This document shows positions 52,324 to 62,253 of a DNA stretch of 64,000 nucleotides, piece after piece (within the stretch, counting starts at the first letter, position 1; the number at the start of each line of letters is the position of its first letter). The notes under the pieces were generated by a model that worked only from the letters and a program-made list of their open reading frames with translations, had not been told where the DNA came from and did not search any database. Made by a program: the position numbers and the translations under genes. The stretch comes from JABSSA01 sp039975755 (lineage in GTDB: Bacteria > Pseudomonadota > Alphaproteobacteria > Rhodobacterales > Rhodobacteraceae). Where the stretch lies: positions 124,001-188,000 of the forward strand of contig JBDWGM010000083.1 of NCBI GenBank assembly GCA_039975755.1, read 5' to 3'.

Positions 52324-53493
52324 CTATCCTCGCCGTCCGCGGCCCAAAAGCTCGGACAATTCGCCTTGCGGACGCGTTCTTGTGAACGCCAGCAACATCC
52401 CCACCGCAATTCCTGACGCGATTACAGACGATCCGCCATAACTGACAAATGGCAACGTCATACCTTTTGCAGGAAGCAAGCGCACAGCGACCCCCATATT
52501 GATCATTGCCTGCACGCCAAAAATCGCGACCAAGCCTGTGCCGGCAAGGCGGATAAAGGGGTCACGTTCTTTCACCAAACGCAGCAGGCTGCGCACCACC
52601 AGAGTAACGTATAGGGCGATGATGAACAGCACCAAGACCAGACCGTATTCTTCGGCGGCAACCGCAATGATGAAATCCGTATGCGCGTCTGGCAGGCTCC
52701 ATTTTACCTGACCTTCACCAACACCGACGCCAAACAAACCGCCTTCGCGGATCGCATTTGTTGCATATCCCAGCTGTGTCGTTGGATCGACATCTGTGGA
52801 CAAAAACCCATCAATGCGGCGCGCAAAGTGTTCGGAATTTGCATAGGCTAACGTGCCGCCCACAATCACCAAACCGATCAATGCGACCAACACCAACATT
52901 GGCGCGCCGGCGACAAAATACATCACACCCCATCCGAACAAAACCAAACAGGCCTGCCCAAAGTCTGGTTGCAGGGCCAGCATCAAAACAATCGATGTGC
53001 AGATAGCAAAAGACCACGTCTTACCCGGCGGGCCGTTCAATTCTTGGCTGGCCGCCATCAGCCACGCGCTTGCCACGATGAACCCTGGCTTTAAGAATTC
53101 GGAAGGTTGAAAGCTGCCAAACCCAAGCGAATACCAGCGCGTCGCACCCTTGCCGAAATCAGTGCCGAAGATTGGCAGAAACGCCACTGCGACGAATGCG
53201 AATAAGAAACCAAGGACCGCGAGGCGTCGCACCAAGTTTGGCGACATCATCGACGTCACGATCATCGCAACCATCGCCAATCCACCAAAGAAAGCTTGGC
53301 GTGTAACGTAATGAAAAGGCGCGAAATTGTTCTTTTCCGCCAGCGGGACCGACGCGGCCAACCCAAGCAACAAACCAACGGCGCAAAGCATCAAGACCGA
53401 GCTTAACGACCACTTGTCCACCGTGCGCCACCATTTCGGCAACACCGGCTCACGATCCGCATGTGGGACCGCACCATATACCATTTCTGTCAC
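52324..53493 (-). CDS. ftsW: lipid II polymerase FtsW
   Basis: This 389-residue SEDS-family membrane protein has about ten helices. It includes RWYSLGFGSFQPSEFLKPGF with the Lys and Gln-Pro-Ser-Glu segment, the catalytic Asp region of SEDS (STDVDPTTQLGYATNAIREG) and LPFVSYGGSSVIASGIAVG. It polymerises lipid II at the septum together with FtsI. The start is GTG at 53493, which gives the family's MTEMVYG. It ends 4 nt before the murG start. Confidence 0.96.
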   Translation of the reverse strand: MTEMVYGAVPHADREPVLPKWWRTVDKWSLSSVLMLCAVGLLLGLAASVPLAEKNNFAPFHYVTRQAFFGGLAMVAMIVTSMMSPNLVRRLAVLGFLFAFVAVAFLPIFGTDFGKGATRWYSLGFGSFQPSEFLKPGFIVASAWLMAASQELNGPPGKTWSFAICTSIVLMLALQPDFGQACLVLFGWGVMYFVAGAPMLVLVALIGLVIVGGTLAYANSEHFARRIDGFLSTDVDPTTQLGYATNAIREGGLFGVGVGEGQVKWSLPDAHTDFIIAVAAEEYGLVLVLFIIALYVTLVVRSLLRLVKERDPFIRLAGTGLVAIFGVQAMINMGVAVRLLPAKGMTLPFVSYGGSSVIASGIAVGMLLAFTRTRPQGELSELLGRGRRG

Positions 53494-53757
53494 GTCAAAC
53501 CGCCTAAGTCTGCCTCTGCACTCGCCCCTTTTCGAGGTCTCGCAAAATCACCATACCCTTTATTGCATTACTTTTCCAGTGGATTTGGCACTGTTTTCAA
53601 GAGTAATATAATCTTGGGATTTGCTCCCATTGTTGGGCGAAATGGTGATCCCAAAACCGCCTCGTCAGACGCACCAGATGGTCCCAGCCTTCAAGCAAAG
53701 CGTTCCTGTTCTCAGACAGGGCTTGCTTGTCGTGCTTGGTTCGGGTCAGACAGCCGA

Positions 53758-54933
53758 ATGGAAATCGAGACTTTGATCATCGGTGCAGGTGCCGCAGGCA
53801 TGATGTGTGCTGCCCATGCAGGTTCAGGCGTCATGATCGTTGATCACGCCAAAGCCGCTGGTGAAAAAATCCGCATCTCTGGCGGCGGGCGGTGCAATTT
53901 TACGAATTTGCATTGCACACCTGATGCCTTCCTAAGCGAGAATACACATTTCGCCAAATCCGCCCTCGCCCGGTACACGCAATGGGATTTCATCGATCTG
54001 ATCGATCAACACGGCATCCAATGGCATGAAAAAACACTGGGGCAGTTGTTTTGCGACACGTCCGCCAAAGAGATCATCGAGATGTTGCGGAACATGATGC
54101 AGATTGCGGGCGCTCAATTGGCGTTAAACACTGGCGTCGATAGCATTGAGGCCAAGGCTGGCGATGGGTTCAAAGTTCGCCTGTCAGGCGCGCGCAACGA
54201 CATGATTGATGCCCGCAATGTCGTGATCGCCACAGGTGGAAAATCGATCCCCAAGATGGGTGCGACCGGCTTTGCCTATGACATTGCGCATCAATTTGGA
54301 TTGCATGTCACGACGACACGCCCTGCCCTTGTGCCTTTTACGTTTACGGACAAACGATTTGCGCCCATTTCTGGTGTCTCGACCCCGGCGCGGGTCACGG
54401 CAGGCGCGGGACAGTTTGACGAAGCCGTTTTGTTCACACATCGCGGATTGTCTGGCCCCGCTATTCTTCAAGTGTCGTCTTATTGGCACGAAGGTGAGGC
54501 TGTGCGGATCAACTTGATCCCGGACCAAGATTTGACAGAGTGGTTCAAAACACAGCGCCAAAGCCAAGGCAAAAAACAAATCACCACGGTTCTGGGCGAT
54601 CTACTGCCATCACGGCTGGTCGATCACATTGCAAAAGACATGGGTATTGAAGGGCGCGTTGGCGATCTGTCCGACAAGAGCATTCAATCCCTCGTTGCGG
54701 CCTTAACCGATTGGCAACTGACACCGCAAGGCACCGAAGGATATCGCACCGCAGAAGTCACCATTGGTGGGGTTTCAACGGCTGATCTGAATGCCCAGAC
54801 GATGGAGGCCAAAGCCGTTTCGGGGCTGTACTTCATTGGGGAATGCGTGGACGTCACCGGATGGCTTGGCGGGTATAACTTTCAATGGGCATGGGCATCC
54901 GGCATGGCCGCAGCAAGGGCAATAACCGCGTAG
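53758..54933 (+). CDS. FAD-dependent oxidoreductase, YhiN/HI0933 family
   Basis: This 391-residue flavoprotein has FAD motif LIIGAGAAGMMCAAHAG at the start, GEKIRISGGGRCNFTN, and the C-terminal FIGECVDVTGWLGGYNFQWA that marks the HI0933 family. Substrate is unknown. The open frame starts earlier, but 53758 begins the nucleotide-binding fold. It is the only plus-strand gene inside the dcw region and interrupts the usual murD-ftsW order. It converges with the MFS gene after 1 nt. Confidence 0.92.
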   Translation: MEIETLIIGAGAAGMMCAAHAGSGVMIVDHAKAAGEKIRISGGGRCNFTNLHCTPDAFLSENTHFAKSALARYTQWDFIDLIDQHGIQWHEKTLGQLFCDTSAKEIIEMLRNMMQIAGAQLALNTGVDSIEAKAGDGFKVRLSGARNDMIDARNVVIATGGKSIPKMGATGFAYDIAHQFGLHVTTTRPALVPFTFTDKRFAPISGVSTPARVTAGAGQFDEAVLFTHRGLSGPAILQVSSYWHEGEAVRINLIPDQDLTEWFKTQRQSQGKKQITTVLGDLLPSRLVDHIAKDMGIEGRVGDLSDKSIQSLVAALTDWQLTPQGTEGYRTAEVTIGGVSTADLNAQTMEAKAVSGLYFIGECVDVTGWLGGYNFQWAWASGMAAARAITA

Positions 54934-54934
54934 A

Positions 54935-56125
54935 TCATGCGGTTTCTGCGTCGCTCACGCGCCCCGGCAAAAGCAGGGCAATGACCAACACCGGAAGGGA
55001 TGCCAAGGCCAATACTGTCCAACCGAATTCGGCGACGATTGCGCCCGAAGAAAACGCGCATATCGTCGACACTAACGCGATGAGCGTATCATTGGCCCCC
55101 TGCACAACGGCGCGTTCATCTGGCTTGGTCGCAATGGCCAGCATGTTGGTTGCCCCGATGAACCCAAAGTTCCAGCCCATCCCCAAGATGATCAGTGAGC
55201 CATAAAAATGCGCGCCCGTGATGCCACTGGCCGCGATGACAGCAGAGGCAATGAGCATAAGAAGCCCGGCGCGCACAACCGGCGCTGTTCCAAACCGCTT
55301 GATCAAGAACCCTGTGAAAAAGCTTGGCGCGAACATGGCCACGACATGCCAGCGAATAACGTCCCCCGCCACGCCTTCGGTAAATCCGCATTCAATCATC
55401 GCAAGCGGCGTGGGCGCCATCAGCAACACCATCATGCCCGATGACACAGCGCCAACGGCAACAGCAGTCCAAACGGCCGGACGACGCAATATAGTCAGTG
55501 AGGACGCAAGACTTGGTCTGGTTTGCGCCGTTGTAGAAGTGGCCGTTGGTATGCGCACAAAGATAAGCGGGAAGAGGCCAATACATGCGATCAAGGAAAT
55601 CGAAGCATAGGCACCAGCCAATGGGACCGGGGCAAAGAGATCTTTGGCGAAAATAAAGACCTGCGGTCCAACCACCGCCGCAACCAAACCTGATGTCAGC
55701 ATCAAAGAAATCGCAACGGGTTGCCAGTCAGCGGGAACGACTTCGGCTGCAGCAAATCGGAAGTAATGGAAGCCTGACAAAGCAGCACCCAACGCCATGT
55801 GCGCGACACATAGCAAGAAAAAGCTGCCGGAAAAGAGCGCCCAAACCCCGATCAGGCCGCCCAGAACTGCAGCTCCTCCGGCGATCAAAAAGCCTGTCCG
55901 CCGCCCCAATCGCCCCATCAGCAACGAAAACGGGCCTGTTGCGAAAAGACCGGCAAGTGTTTGAACCGAAGGTGGGAACGTGGCCAACGCAGGGCTTGGC
56001 GCCAGCATCAATCCGGCAAGTCCGCCAAGGATGATCAGCATCGGCATGGCCGCGCCCAATATCGTATTGGATGCAAGCAAACCGATATAGGTGCCGCGCT
56101 GTGTGGTCGATGGATGTGACGTCAT
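54935..56125 (-). CDS. MFS transporter
   Basis: This 396-residue membrane protein has about twelve helices, with the loop motif between helices 2 and 3, GRLGRRTGFLIAGGAAVLGG. It moves small molecules across the inner membrane, with proton coupling likely. Substrate is not readable; drug-efflux-like MFS is the closest general type. It sits between murD and the yhiN-like gene. Confidence 0.85.
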   Translation of the reverse strand: MTSHPSTTQRGTYIGLLASNTILGAAMPMLIILGGLAGLMLAPSPALATFPPSVQTLAGLFATGPFSLLMGRLGRRTGFLIAGGAAVLGGLIGVWALFSGSFFLLCVAHMALGAALSGFHYFRFAAAEVVPADWQPVAISLMLTSGLVAAVVGPQVFIFAKDLFAPVPLAGAYASISLIACIGLFPLIFVRIPTATSTTAQTRPSLASSLTILRRPAVWTAVAVGAVSSGMMVLLMAPTPLAMIECGFTEGVAGDVIRWHVVAMFAPSFFTGFLIKRFGTAPVVRAGLLMLIASAVIAASGITGAHFYGSLIILGMGWNFGFIGATNMLAIATKPDERAVVQGANDTLIALVSTICAFSSGAIVAEFGWTVLALASLPVLVIALLLPGRVSDAETA

Positions 56126-56222
56126 GCCGGTTCTCGTTATGTGCTGTGAACTGACGTCACCATAACTGTGACTGGCATTGTCACAAAAGTCATTCTGACG
56201 TCAAATTCGGACAAATCGAAAA

Positions 56223-57629
56223 TCAATCACCTGCAGCAAGCCGCGACTTAACCTCTTGCGTGAAATCATCTCCGCGCTGCTCAAAATTGTCATATTGATC
56301 AAAGCTTGCAGCCCCCGGAGCCAGCAAAACGACATCGCCCGGTTCAGCATCCGCCAAAGCGGCTTCGACGGCGGCTGACATGTTCGAGCATACTTGCGCA
56401 TCAAATTGCAGTTGCATCGCGAAAGCGGCCGCCTCTCGACCTATGACATAGGCTTTGCGCACGTCAGCAGTGGCCGCATTTAGACCGTCCAAATTGCCTT
56501 CTTTTTGCAATCCACCGCAAATCCAGCGAATGTTCTTAAACGCCTGCAAGGCTTTTGCAGCGGAATCCACATTGGTCGCCTTGCTGTCGTTGACAAATTT
56601 CACCCCATTTGCTTCCGCAATAAGCTGACTACGATGGGGTAAACCTTTGAAACTGCGCAGCCCTTTTTCGATGATCTTCGGAGCCAACCCGAGTGACCGC
56701 ACAACGGCATAGGCCGCACAGGCGTTTTGATGATTATGCGCGCCCGGCAATCCAGAAATGTCCCGCAGATCGATGGAGGCAACCTGACGACCTTTTCGAT
56801 ACTCTGACAAAAATCCCTTGCGTGCGAAAACCGACCAGCCCGGCCCCGTCAGTTTCACGTCGACCGAAACGCGAATGACGCGGTCATCTTCAGGGCCTTC
56901 GCTTAATTGACCGGCCAAGTACTGACCTTCGGCCTCATCCACGCCGACAATTGCGCGATCTGGCCCCCCTTCTGCAAACAAGCGGCGTTTGGCTGCAAAA
57001 TAACCGCCCATCCCGGCGTGACGGTCCAGATGATCTGGCGACAGGTTTGTGAACACTGAAATATCCGGCGTTAGACTGCGCGCCAGATCGGTTTGATAAC
57101 TGGACAACTCCAACACGACGACTTCGCCGTCAATCGCTGGATCAATGTCCAAAACGCCGCGCCCGATATTGCCCGCCAATTGAACAGGGCGTTGCGTCGA
57201 CTCCAAAAGATGATGGATCAAGGCAGCCGTTGTGGATTTGCCATTAGATCCCGTGACAGTGACAACGCGGGGCGCGATGTCAAAATTGTCCCAATTCCTA
57301 GTTGCGTAGGATTGAAAGAACAAACCGATGTCATTGTCGACCGGCACACCGGATCGCAATGCATTGGCTACAACCGGGTTTGGTTCTGGATACAGGTGCG
57401 GAATACCAGGCGACACAATCAATCGGGCAATATCGCCAAACACTCCCTGCTTGCGCAGATCGCGACAGGTAAATCCTTCATCCTCTGCAAGGCCGCGCGC
57501 ATCTGGGTTATCGTCCCAACACACTGGGGTGGCTCCGCCCGCCAACACAGCGCGGGCCGCAGTCAAACCGGATCGCCCCAATCCTAAAATCGCAATGTTC
57601 TGCCCTGTGACACCTTGCACCGGGATCAT
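56223..57629 (-). CDS. murD: UDP-N-acetylmuramoyl-L-alanine--D-glutamate ligase
   Basis: This 468-residue Mur ligase adds D-Glu. It has IAILGLGRSGLTAARA (residues 12-27), the P-loop TGSNGKST (126-133), NLSPDHLDRHAGMG and FVNDSKATNVDSAAKAL. The start at 57629 has GAGG 8 nt upstream. It is 31 nt downstream of the broken ATPase gene. Confidence 0.96.
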   Translation of the reverse strand: MIPVQGVTGQNIAILGLGRSGLTAARAVLAGGATPVCWDDNPDARGLAEDEGFTCRDLRKQGVFGDIARLIVSPGIPHLYPEPNPVVANALRSGVPVDNDIGLFFQSYATRNWDNFDIAPRVVTVTGSNGKSTTAALIHHLLESTQRPVQLAGNIGRGVLDIDPAIDGEVVVLELSSYQTDLARSLTPDISVFTNLSPDHLDRHAGMGGYFAAKRRLFAEGGPDRAIVGVDEAEGQYLAGQLSEGPEDDRVIRVSVDVKLTGPGWSVFARKGFLSEYRKGRQVASIDLRDISGLPGAHNHQNACAAYAVVRSLGLAPKIIEKGLRSFKGLPHRSQLIAEANGVKFVNDSKATNVDSAAKALQAFKNIRWICGGLQKEGNLDGLNAATADVRKAYVIGREAAAFAMQLQFDAQVCSNMSAAVEAALADAEPGDVVLLAPGAASFDQYDNFEQRGDDFTQEVKSRLAAGD

Positions 57630-57660
57630 GCGCTTTGCCTCATGATGGTTTTCTCGAATG

Positions 57661-58185
57661 TCATGTCTTTTCCCCCAGCACCTGCGCTTCGACCCAATCC
57701 GCCCGTTTGGCAGGCGTATCTTTGTGCAAAGAATGCAGCGAAAACCCGAATTTAGGCAAGCGGTCGCATAAGGCGTCGTATTCCGCAAGGGCTGCCGTCA
57801 GATCGTGCCGCCGATCTGTATCCTGCACGTAAATCTCAGGCCAAGGTGGCGCAACAACCACGTGCTTGTCATAAGCCATGGACAACACGTGACGCCGGAT
57901 TGCGGGATCAAGAGGCGTATCGGTGCGTTCAAACCAAACGAGCGCATCCAAAGCGGATCGATCAAAAAACGTGATTGCCCTGTCAGCCTGTGCAATGTCT
58001 TCACTTGCCATTTCGATCGCGGCCAAGGCAAACGCCTTTGGGTCTTCCCATGGAAATGGCCCACCCCTCGCGATTATCCGTCATCCGGGTTCCTGAACGG
58101 TGGCATGCCGGCGTTGGGTCAGCTCAGCCAACAGCGTCGACTTTCCACCACCTGAGCACCCAGAAATGACAATTGCTCTTGGCAT
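57661..58185 (-). pseudogene. AAA/P-loop ATPase broken by an in-frame TGA
   Basis: From ATG 58185 the frame reads MPRAIVISGCSGGGKSTLLA with Walker A GCSGGGKS (residues 9-16), then TVQEPG, followed by TGA at 58081-58083 (codon 35), and continues in the same frame with RIIARGGPFPWEDPKAFALA and ITFFDRSALDALVWFERT to 57661. Family members I know have an Arg after EPG (EPGRR), so a CGA-to-TGA change is a simple explanation. The full-length protein would be 174 codons, a small P-loop NTPase or kinase of unknown substrate. It is located between mraY and murD. Unless the TGA is an error or is read through, the gene is inactive. Confidence 0.8.
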
Positions 58186-58218
58186 TAAATGAACCGCGGC
58201 TGTGGATGTACAATCCGG

Positions 58219-59301
58219 CTAGCGTACTTTCAAAGTGGCCAAACCGATCATGGCAAGGATCAAGGATATGATCCAAAACCGAATGACAATTGTACTCTCT
58301 GCCCAGCCTTTTTTCTCGTAATGATGATGGATCGGCGCCATCAGGAACACACGTTTCCCGGTCCGTTTGAAGTACAGCACCTGAATGATCACAGACAAAG
58401 CTTCGACCACGAACAAGCCACCAACAATCGCCAGCACCAATTCGTGTTTGGTAACGACGGCAATGGCCCCCAATGCACCACCCAAGGCCAACGACCCCGT
58501 ATCCCCCATAAACACCGCAGCTGGTGGCGCATTATACCACAAGAACCCAAGGCCACCGCCAAACATCGCGGCGGAAAAAATCAGCAATTCACCTGTTCCC
58601 GGAACATAGTGGACATCCAAATATTCGGTAAAATCGACACGTCCCACGGCATAGGCGATGATGCCCAATGTACCTGCCGCAATCATCGCAGGCATGATGG
58701 CAAGCCCATCCAGCCCGTCAGTCAGGTTAACCGCATTGGCTGACCCCACGATCACAACAATACCAAACGGCACAAAGAACCATCCCAAATTCATCAGGAC
58801 ATCTTTCAAAACCGGCAACGCCAATTGGTTTTGCAAGGCTTCGGGATGCGCCAAAGATGCGGCATAGGCGGCTATCGCTGCAACGATAATACCCAACACC
58901 AGACGCACTCGACTGGACACACCTTTGGTCGTTTGCTTTGATACTTTGGCGTAATCGTCCGCAAATCCGATCAGAGCAAAAGACATTGTGACGAACAGCA
59001 CAATCCACACAAACGGATTATCCAGTCGCGCCCACAAAAGAGTGGACGTCAACAATGCGCCAACAATCAATAACCCGCCCATCGTCGGCGTACCTGCCTT
59101 AGCGAAATGCCCTTCCGGGCCATCATCGCGGATCGGTTGGCCTTTGCCTTGTTTGCGGCGCAGGACTTCGATCAAGGGCCGTCCAAACAGAAAGCCAAAA
59201 ATCAAAGCTGTCAAAAAGGACCCCCCTGCGCGGAAGGTAATGTATCGAAAGAGGTTAAAGAAATCACCGCCGTCTGACAGTGCAGTTAACCAATACAGCA
59301 T
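58219..59301 (-). CDS. mraY: phospho-MurNAc-pentapeptide transferase
   Basis: This 360-residue integral membrane enzyme with ten helices transfers phospho-MurNAc-pentapeptide to undecaprenyl phosphate, making lipid I. Key motifs are the DDYAKV acidic pair, NAVNLTDGLDGLAI and FMGDTGSLALGG, and the HHHYEKKGW near the C-terminus. It lies 11 nt downstream of murF. Confidence 0.97.
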   Translation of the reverse strand: MLYWLTALSDGGDFFNLFRYITFRAGGSFLTALIFGFLFGRPLIEVLRRKQGKGQPIRDDGPEGHFAKAGTPTMGGLLIVGALLTSTLLWARLDNPFVWIVLFVTMSFALIGFADDYAKVSKQTTKGVSSRVRLVLGIIVAAIAAYAASLAHPEALQNQLALPVLKDVLMNLGWFFVPFGIVVIVGSANAVNLTDGLDGLAIMPAMIAAGTLGIIAYAVGRVDFTEYLDVHYVPGTGELLIFSAAMFGGGLGFLWYNAPPAAVFMGDTGSLALGGALGAIAVVTKHELVLAIVGGLFVVEALSVIIQVLYFKRTGKRVFLMAPIHHHYEKKGWAESTIVIRFWIISLILAMIGLATLKVR

Positions 59302-59312
59302 GAAAATAGCCT

Positions 59313-60755
59313 CTACGTATCTTGGACAGGCGCAGCAGTCCGCGCTTGACCCATTTTGCGAATAGATTCGACAACCTTCGCCAATTGCATGGACAATGAT
59401 CCTTTGACCATCACCACGTCACCACTGCCGAGCTCGCCCTTCAAATGTGCCGCCATTTCTTCGGCGGTTTGTGTCCAGATGCCACGCTGCGCCTCTGGTA
59501 GTGCTTTATGCAAATGACCCATCATGGGGCCAACACAATGCACTTCTTCCAGTGTTTTGGTCGCATCCAATTGGGCAAGTTCGGCATGCATCTCTGCGCC
59601 ATTGGCCCCCAATTCCTTCATGTCACCAATCACAGCGATACGGCGGCCTTTGTGAATTTTGCCATCTTCATCATTGGCTTCGGCAACGGCAAGGACAGCC
59701 AAAGCCGCCGCCATTGACGTCGGATTGGCGTTATAGCTTTCGTCGATCAGTTCAAGTTTCAGATGGGGTTCACCGGGATCAAGCACGATCACTTCGCGTG
59801 CCCCCCGACCTTGATAAGGCGTCCATCGTCCCAGCGATTGCGCCGCCAATGCAAGGTCAGCGCCCAATGCCTCGGCAGCAGCCAGCGCGCCCAGTCCATT
59901 TATAGCAAAATGTTCCCCAGCTGCCGCGATTTTGAACAGCAAAGGGGCATCATGTGCCACAGCTTCGACCACAGTGACATCGCGATGCACTGTGCATTTT
60001 TCCATTTTGAAATCAAAACCGAACCGGCCAAATCCAATGTCTCGACGTTTTAAATCATGCGCCTTGGATTGCAGGATCGCAGCCGTTGAACAATCGTTGT
60101 TCAAAATGGCATCGCCCCCATATTCCAAGCCTTCCAGGATCGACGCCTTTTCAAGCGCAATGCCTTCGATATTGTCGAACGCTTCCAAATGGGCCGCAGC
60201 GACGGTTGTGATCATGGCCACGTGGGGGCGGGCCATTTTCGCAAGGGGCGCGATTTCACCGGGATGGTTCATCCCAATCTCGATCACTGCAAAATCCGCG
60301 TCCTCGGGCATGCGCGCCAATGTCAAAGGAACGCCCCAATGATTGTTATAGCTGGCGACAGATGCATGCACACGACCTTGATCACCGAGAATGGCGCGCA
60401 GCATCTCTTTTGTGGATGTTTTTCCGACACTGCCAGTGATGGCGACCACACGGGCATTTGTGCGCGCACGACCGGCGCGTCCCAAATCTTCCAGCGCGGT
60501 TTGCACATCTTTTACCAGCAAAAGCGGCGCATCATCGGCGACACCTTCTGGAATGCGACTGACCAAAGCGGCGCCTGCGCCTTTTTCCAACGCTTGTGCC
60601 ACAAAATCATGCGCATCGCGCGCTGCGGTCAGGGCGACAAACAAATCGCCAGCTTCAATCGTGCGGGTATCAATGCTTATTCCGCTGACGGACCAATCAC
60701 CGATAACCGTTCCCTGTGTCGCGGCGGCTGCGTCTGATGCGGTCCAAAGGCTCAA
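59313..60755 (-). CDS. murF: UDP-MurNAc-tripeptide--D-alanyl-D-alanine ligase
   Basis: This 480-residue Mur ligase adds D-Ala-D-Ala. It has P-loop TGSVGKTSTKE (about 107-117), ASYNNHWGVPLTL and DESYNANPTSMAAAL. It overlaps murE by 4 nt (60752-60755). Confidence 0.97.
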   Translation of the reverse strand: MSLWTASDAAAATQGTVIGDWSVSGISIDTRTIEAGDLFVALTAARDAHDFVAQALEKGAGAALVSRIPEGVADDAPLLLVKDVQTALEDLGRAGRARTNARVVAITGSVGKTSTKEMLRAILGDQGRVHASVASYNNHWGVPLTLARMPEDADFAVIEIGMNHPGEIAPLAKMARPHVAMITTVAAAHLEAFDNIEGIALEKASILEGLEYGGDAILNNDCSTAAILQSKAHDLKRRDIGFGRFGFDFKMEKCTVHRDVTVVEAVAHDAPLLFKIAAAGEHFAINGLGALAAAEALGADLALAAQSLGRWTPYQGRGAREVIVLDPGEPHLKLELIDESYNANPTSMAAALAVLAVAEANDEDGKIHKGRRIAVIGDMKELGANGAEMHAELAQLDATKTLEEVHCVGPMMGHLHKALPEAQRGIWTQTAEEMAAHLKGELGSGDVVMVKGSLSMQLAKVVESIRKMGQARTAAPVQDT

Positions 60756-62239
60756 ATCGAGGTTCCATCTAATGCAGAGACGGCGATACTGGCCTGTTCA
60801 GCGTCATCAAAGGGGAAAACATCATCGCCAACGACTTGACCTGTTTCATGCCCTTTACCCGCGACCAACAATGCATCACCCGGTTGAAGCGCATCGACCG
60901 CGCGTAAGATGGCTTCGGCCCGATCAGGTATCTCTGTCGCATCTGGGCAGCCTTCCATGACAGCGGCGCGGATAGTGGCCGGATCTTCGCTGCGTGGATT
61001 GTCGTCGGTGACAAAAACAACATCCGCATTCTCAGCCGCAGCGCGCCCCATCAAAGGGCGTTTGCCCGTATCACGATCACCGCCGGCACCGACAACAACA
61101 ATCATCCGCCCAAGTACATGTGGGCGCATTGCCTTCAGCGCCGTTTCAACAGCATCAGGCGTGTGCGCATAATCGATAAACACGGCAGCACCATTTTCAC
61201 GTGTTGCCGCCAATTGCATCCGTCCACGGACCGTTCGAAGGTTCCCCAGAATTGCAGAAATCTGGTCGACCTCTTCGCCGCAGGCCATAACCAAGCCAAT
61301 CGCCAGCAAGATATTTTCCGCTTGGAACCCGCCGATCAAGTTAAGGCGCGTCGTAAATGTTCCATGATTGGCAACTGTGAATCGAATGTCTTGCCCGGTG
61401 GCATCAAACCTTTGCCCGTCCAGCCGGATATCGACGTTTTCGCCCCGCCCAACGGTTAGCAATTCCTGTCCACGTGTCCGCGCGATTGCCGCCATTTCGG
61501 AGCCGTGCGCACCATCAAGATTGATGACTGCCGTCGCATGCGCCGGCAACACCCGCGTGAACAACCCAGCCTTGGCATGAAGGTATTCTTCGAACGTGTC
61601 GTGATAATCCAAATGATCTTGGGACAGGTTTGTGAACCCAGCCGCTTGCAACATCACTCCATCCAAACGTCGCTGGTCCAGACCGTGGCTGGATGCTTCC
61701 ATCGCGGCGTGGGTGATGTCGGCCTGTTGTGCCTGTGCCAATAGTCGATGAAGCGTGATGGGTTCAGGTGTGGTGTGGGACAATGGCGCGCTCCACGCGC
61801 CCTCAACCCCAGTCGTGCCTAAGTTGACTGCACGCAAACCCAATTCGATCCAGATTTGACGCACAAAGGTGGAAACAGATGTTTTGCCGTTTGTTCCTGT
61901 CACCGCAATCATCGTTTCAGGTTGTGCCCCGAACCAAAGCGCCGACGCGCGTGACAGGGCCGCGCGCGGTTCATCCGTGATGACCAAAGCTGCCTGACTT
62001 GCATCCAATGCTTCGGCTGCAATCTCTGCCCCTTCCGCATCGGTCAAAATTGCCGCCGCCCCCATACGCAACGCGTATTCAATGAAACTGCCGCCATGCA
62101 TTCGGCTTCCCGGCATCGCACCAAACAGGGTGCCCGGCTCAACAAGGCGGCTGTCGACAGCCACGCCTGAGATTGGTGGATTCGCACCACCGCGAGCCAG
62201 AAGGCCCAGATCTGAAAGAGGTTTTTTCGTTTTGCCCAT
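60752..62239 (-). CDS. murE: UDP-MurNAc-tripeptide synthetase (meso-DAP type)
   Basis: This 495-residue Mur ligase has the P-loop TGTNGKTS (114-121) and DNPR at 413-416. DNPR is known to select meso-diaminopimelate, so the third residue of the stem peptide should be meso-DAP. SQDHLDYH and IDYAHTPDAVE are also typical. It lies 14 nt after ftsI and overlaps murF by 4 nt. Confidence 0.97.
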   Translation of the reverse strand: MGKTKKPLSDLGLLARGGANPPISGVAVDSRLVEPGTLFGAMPGSRMHGGSFIEYALRMGAAAILTDAEGAEIAAEALDASQAALVITDEPRAALSRASALWFGAQPETMIAVTGTNGKTSVSTFVRQIWIELGLRAVNLGTTGVEGAWSAPLSHTTPEPITLHRLLAQAQQADITHAAMEASSHGLDQRRLDGVMLQAAGFTNLSQDHLDYHDTFEEYLHAKAGLFTRVLPAHATAVINLDGAHGSEMAAIARTRGQELLTVGRGENVDIRLDGQRFDATGQDIRFTVANHGTFTTRLNLIGGFQAENILLAIGLVMACGEEVDQISAILGNLRTVRGRMQLAATRENGAAVFIDYAHTPDAVETALKAMRPHVLGRMIVVVGAGGDRDTGKRPLMGRAAAENADVVFVTDDNPRSEDPATIRAAVMEGCPDATEIPDRAEAILRAVDALQPGDALLVAGKGHETGQVVGDDVFPFDDAEQASIAVSALDGTSI

Positions 62240-62253
62240 AGCCCCCGCCCGGG

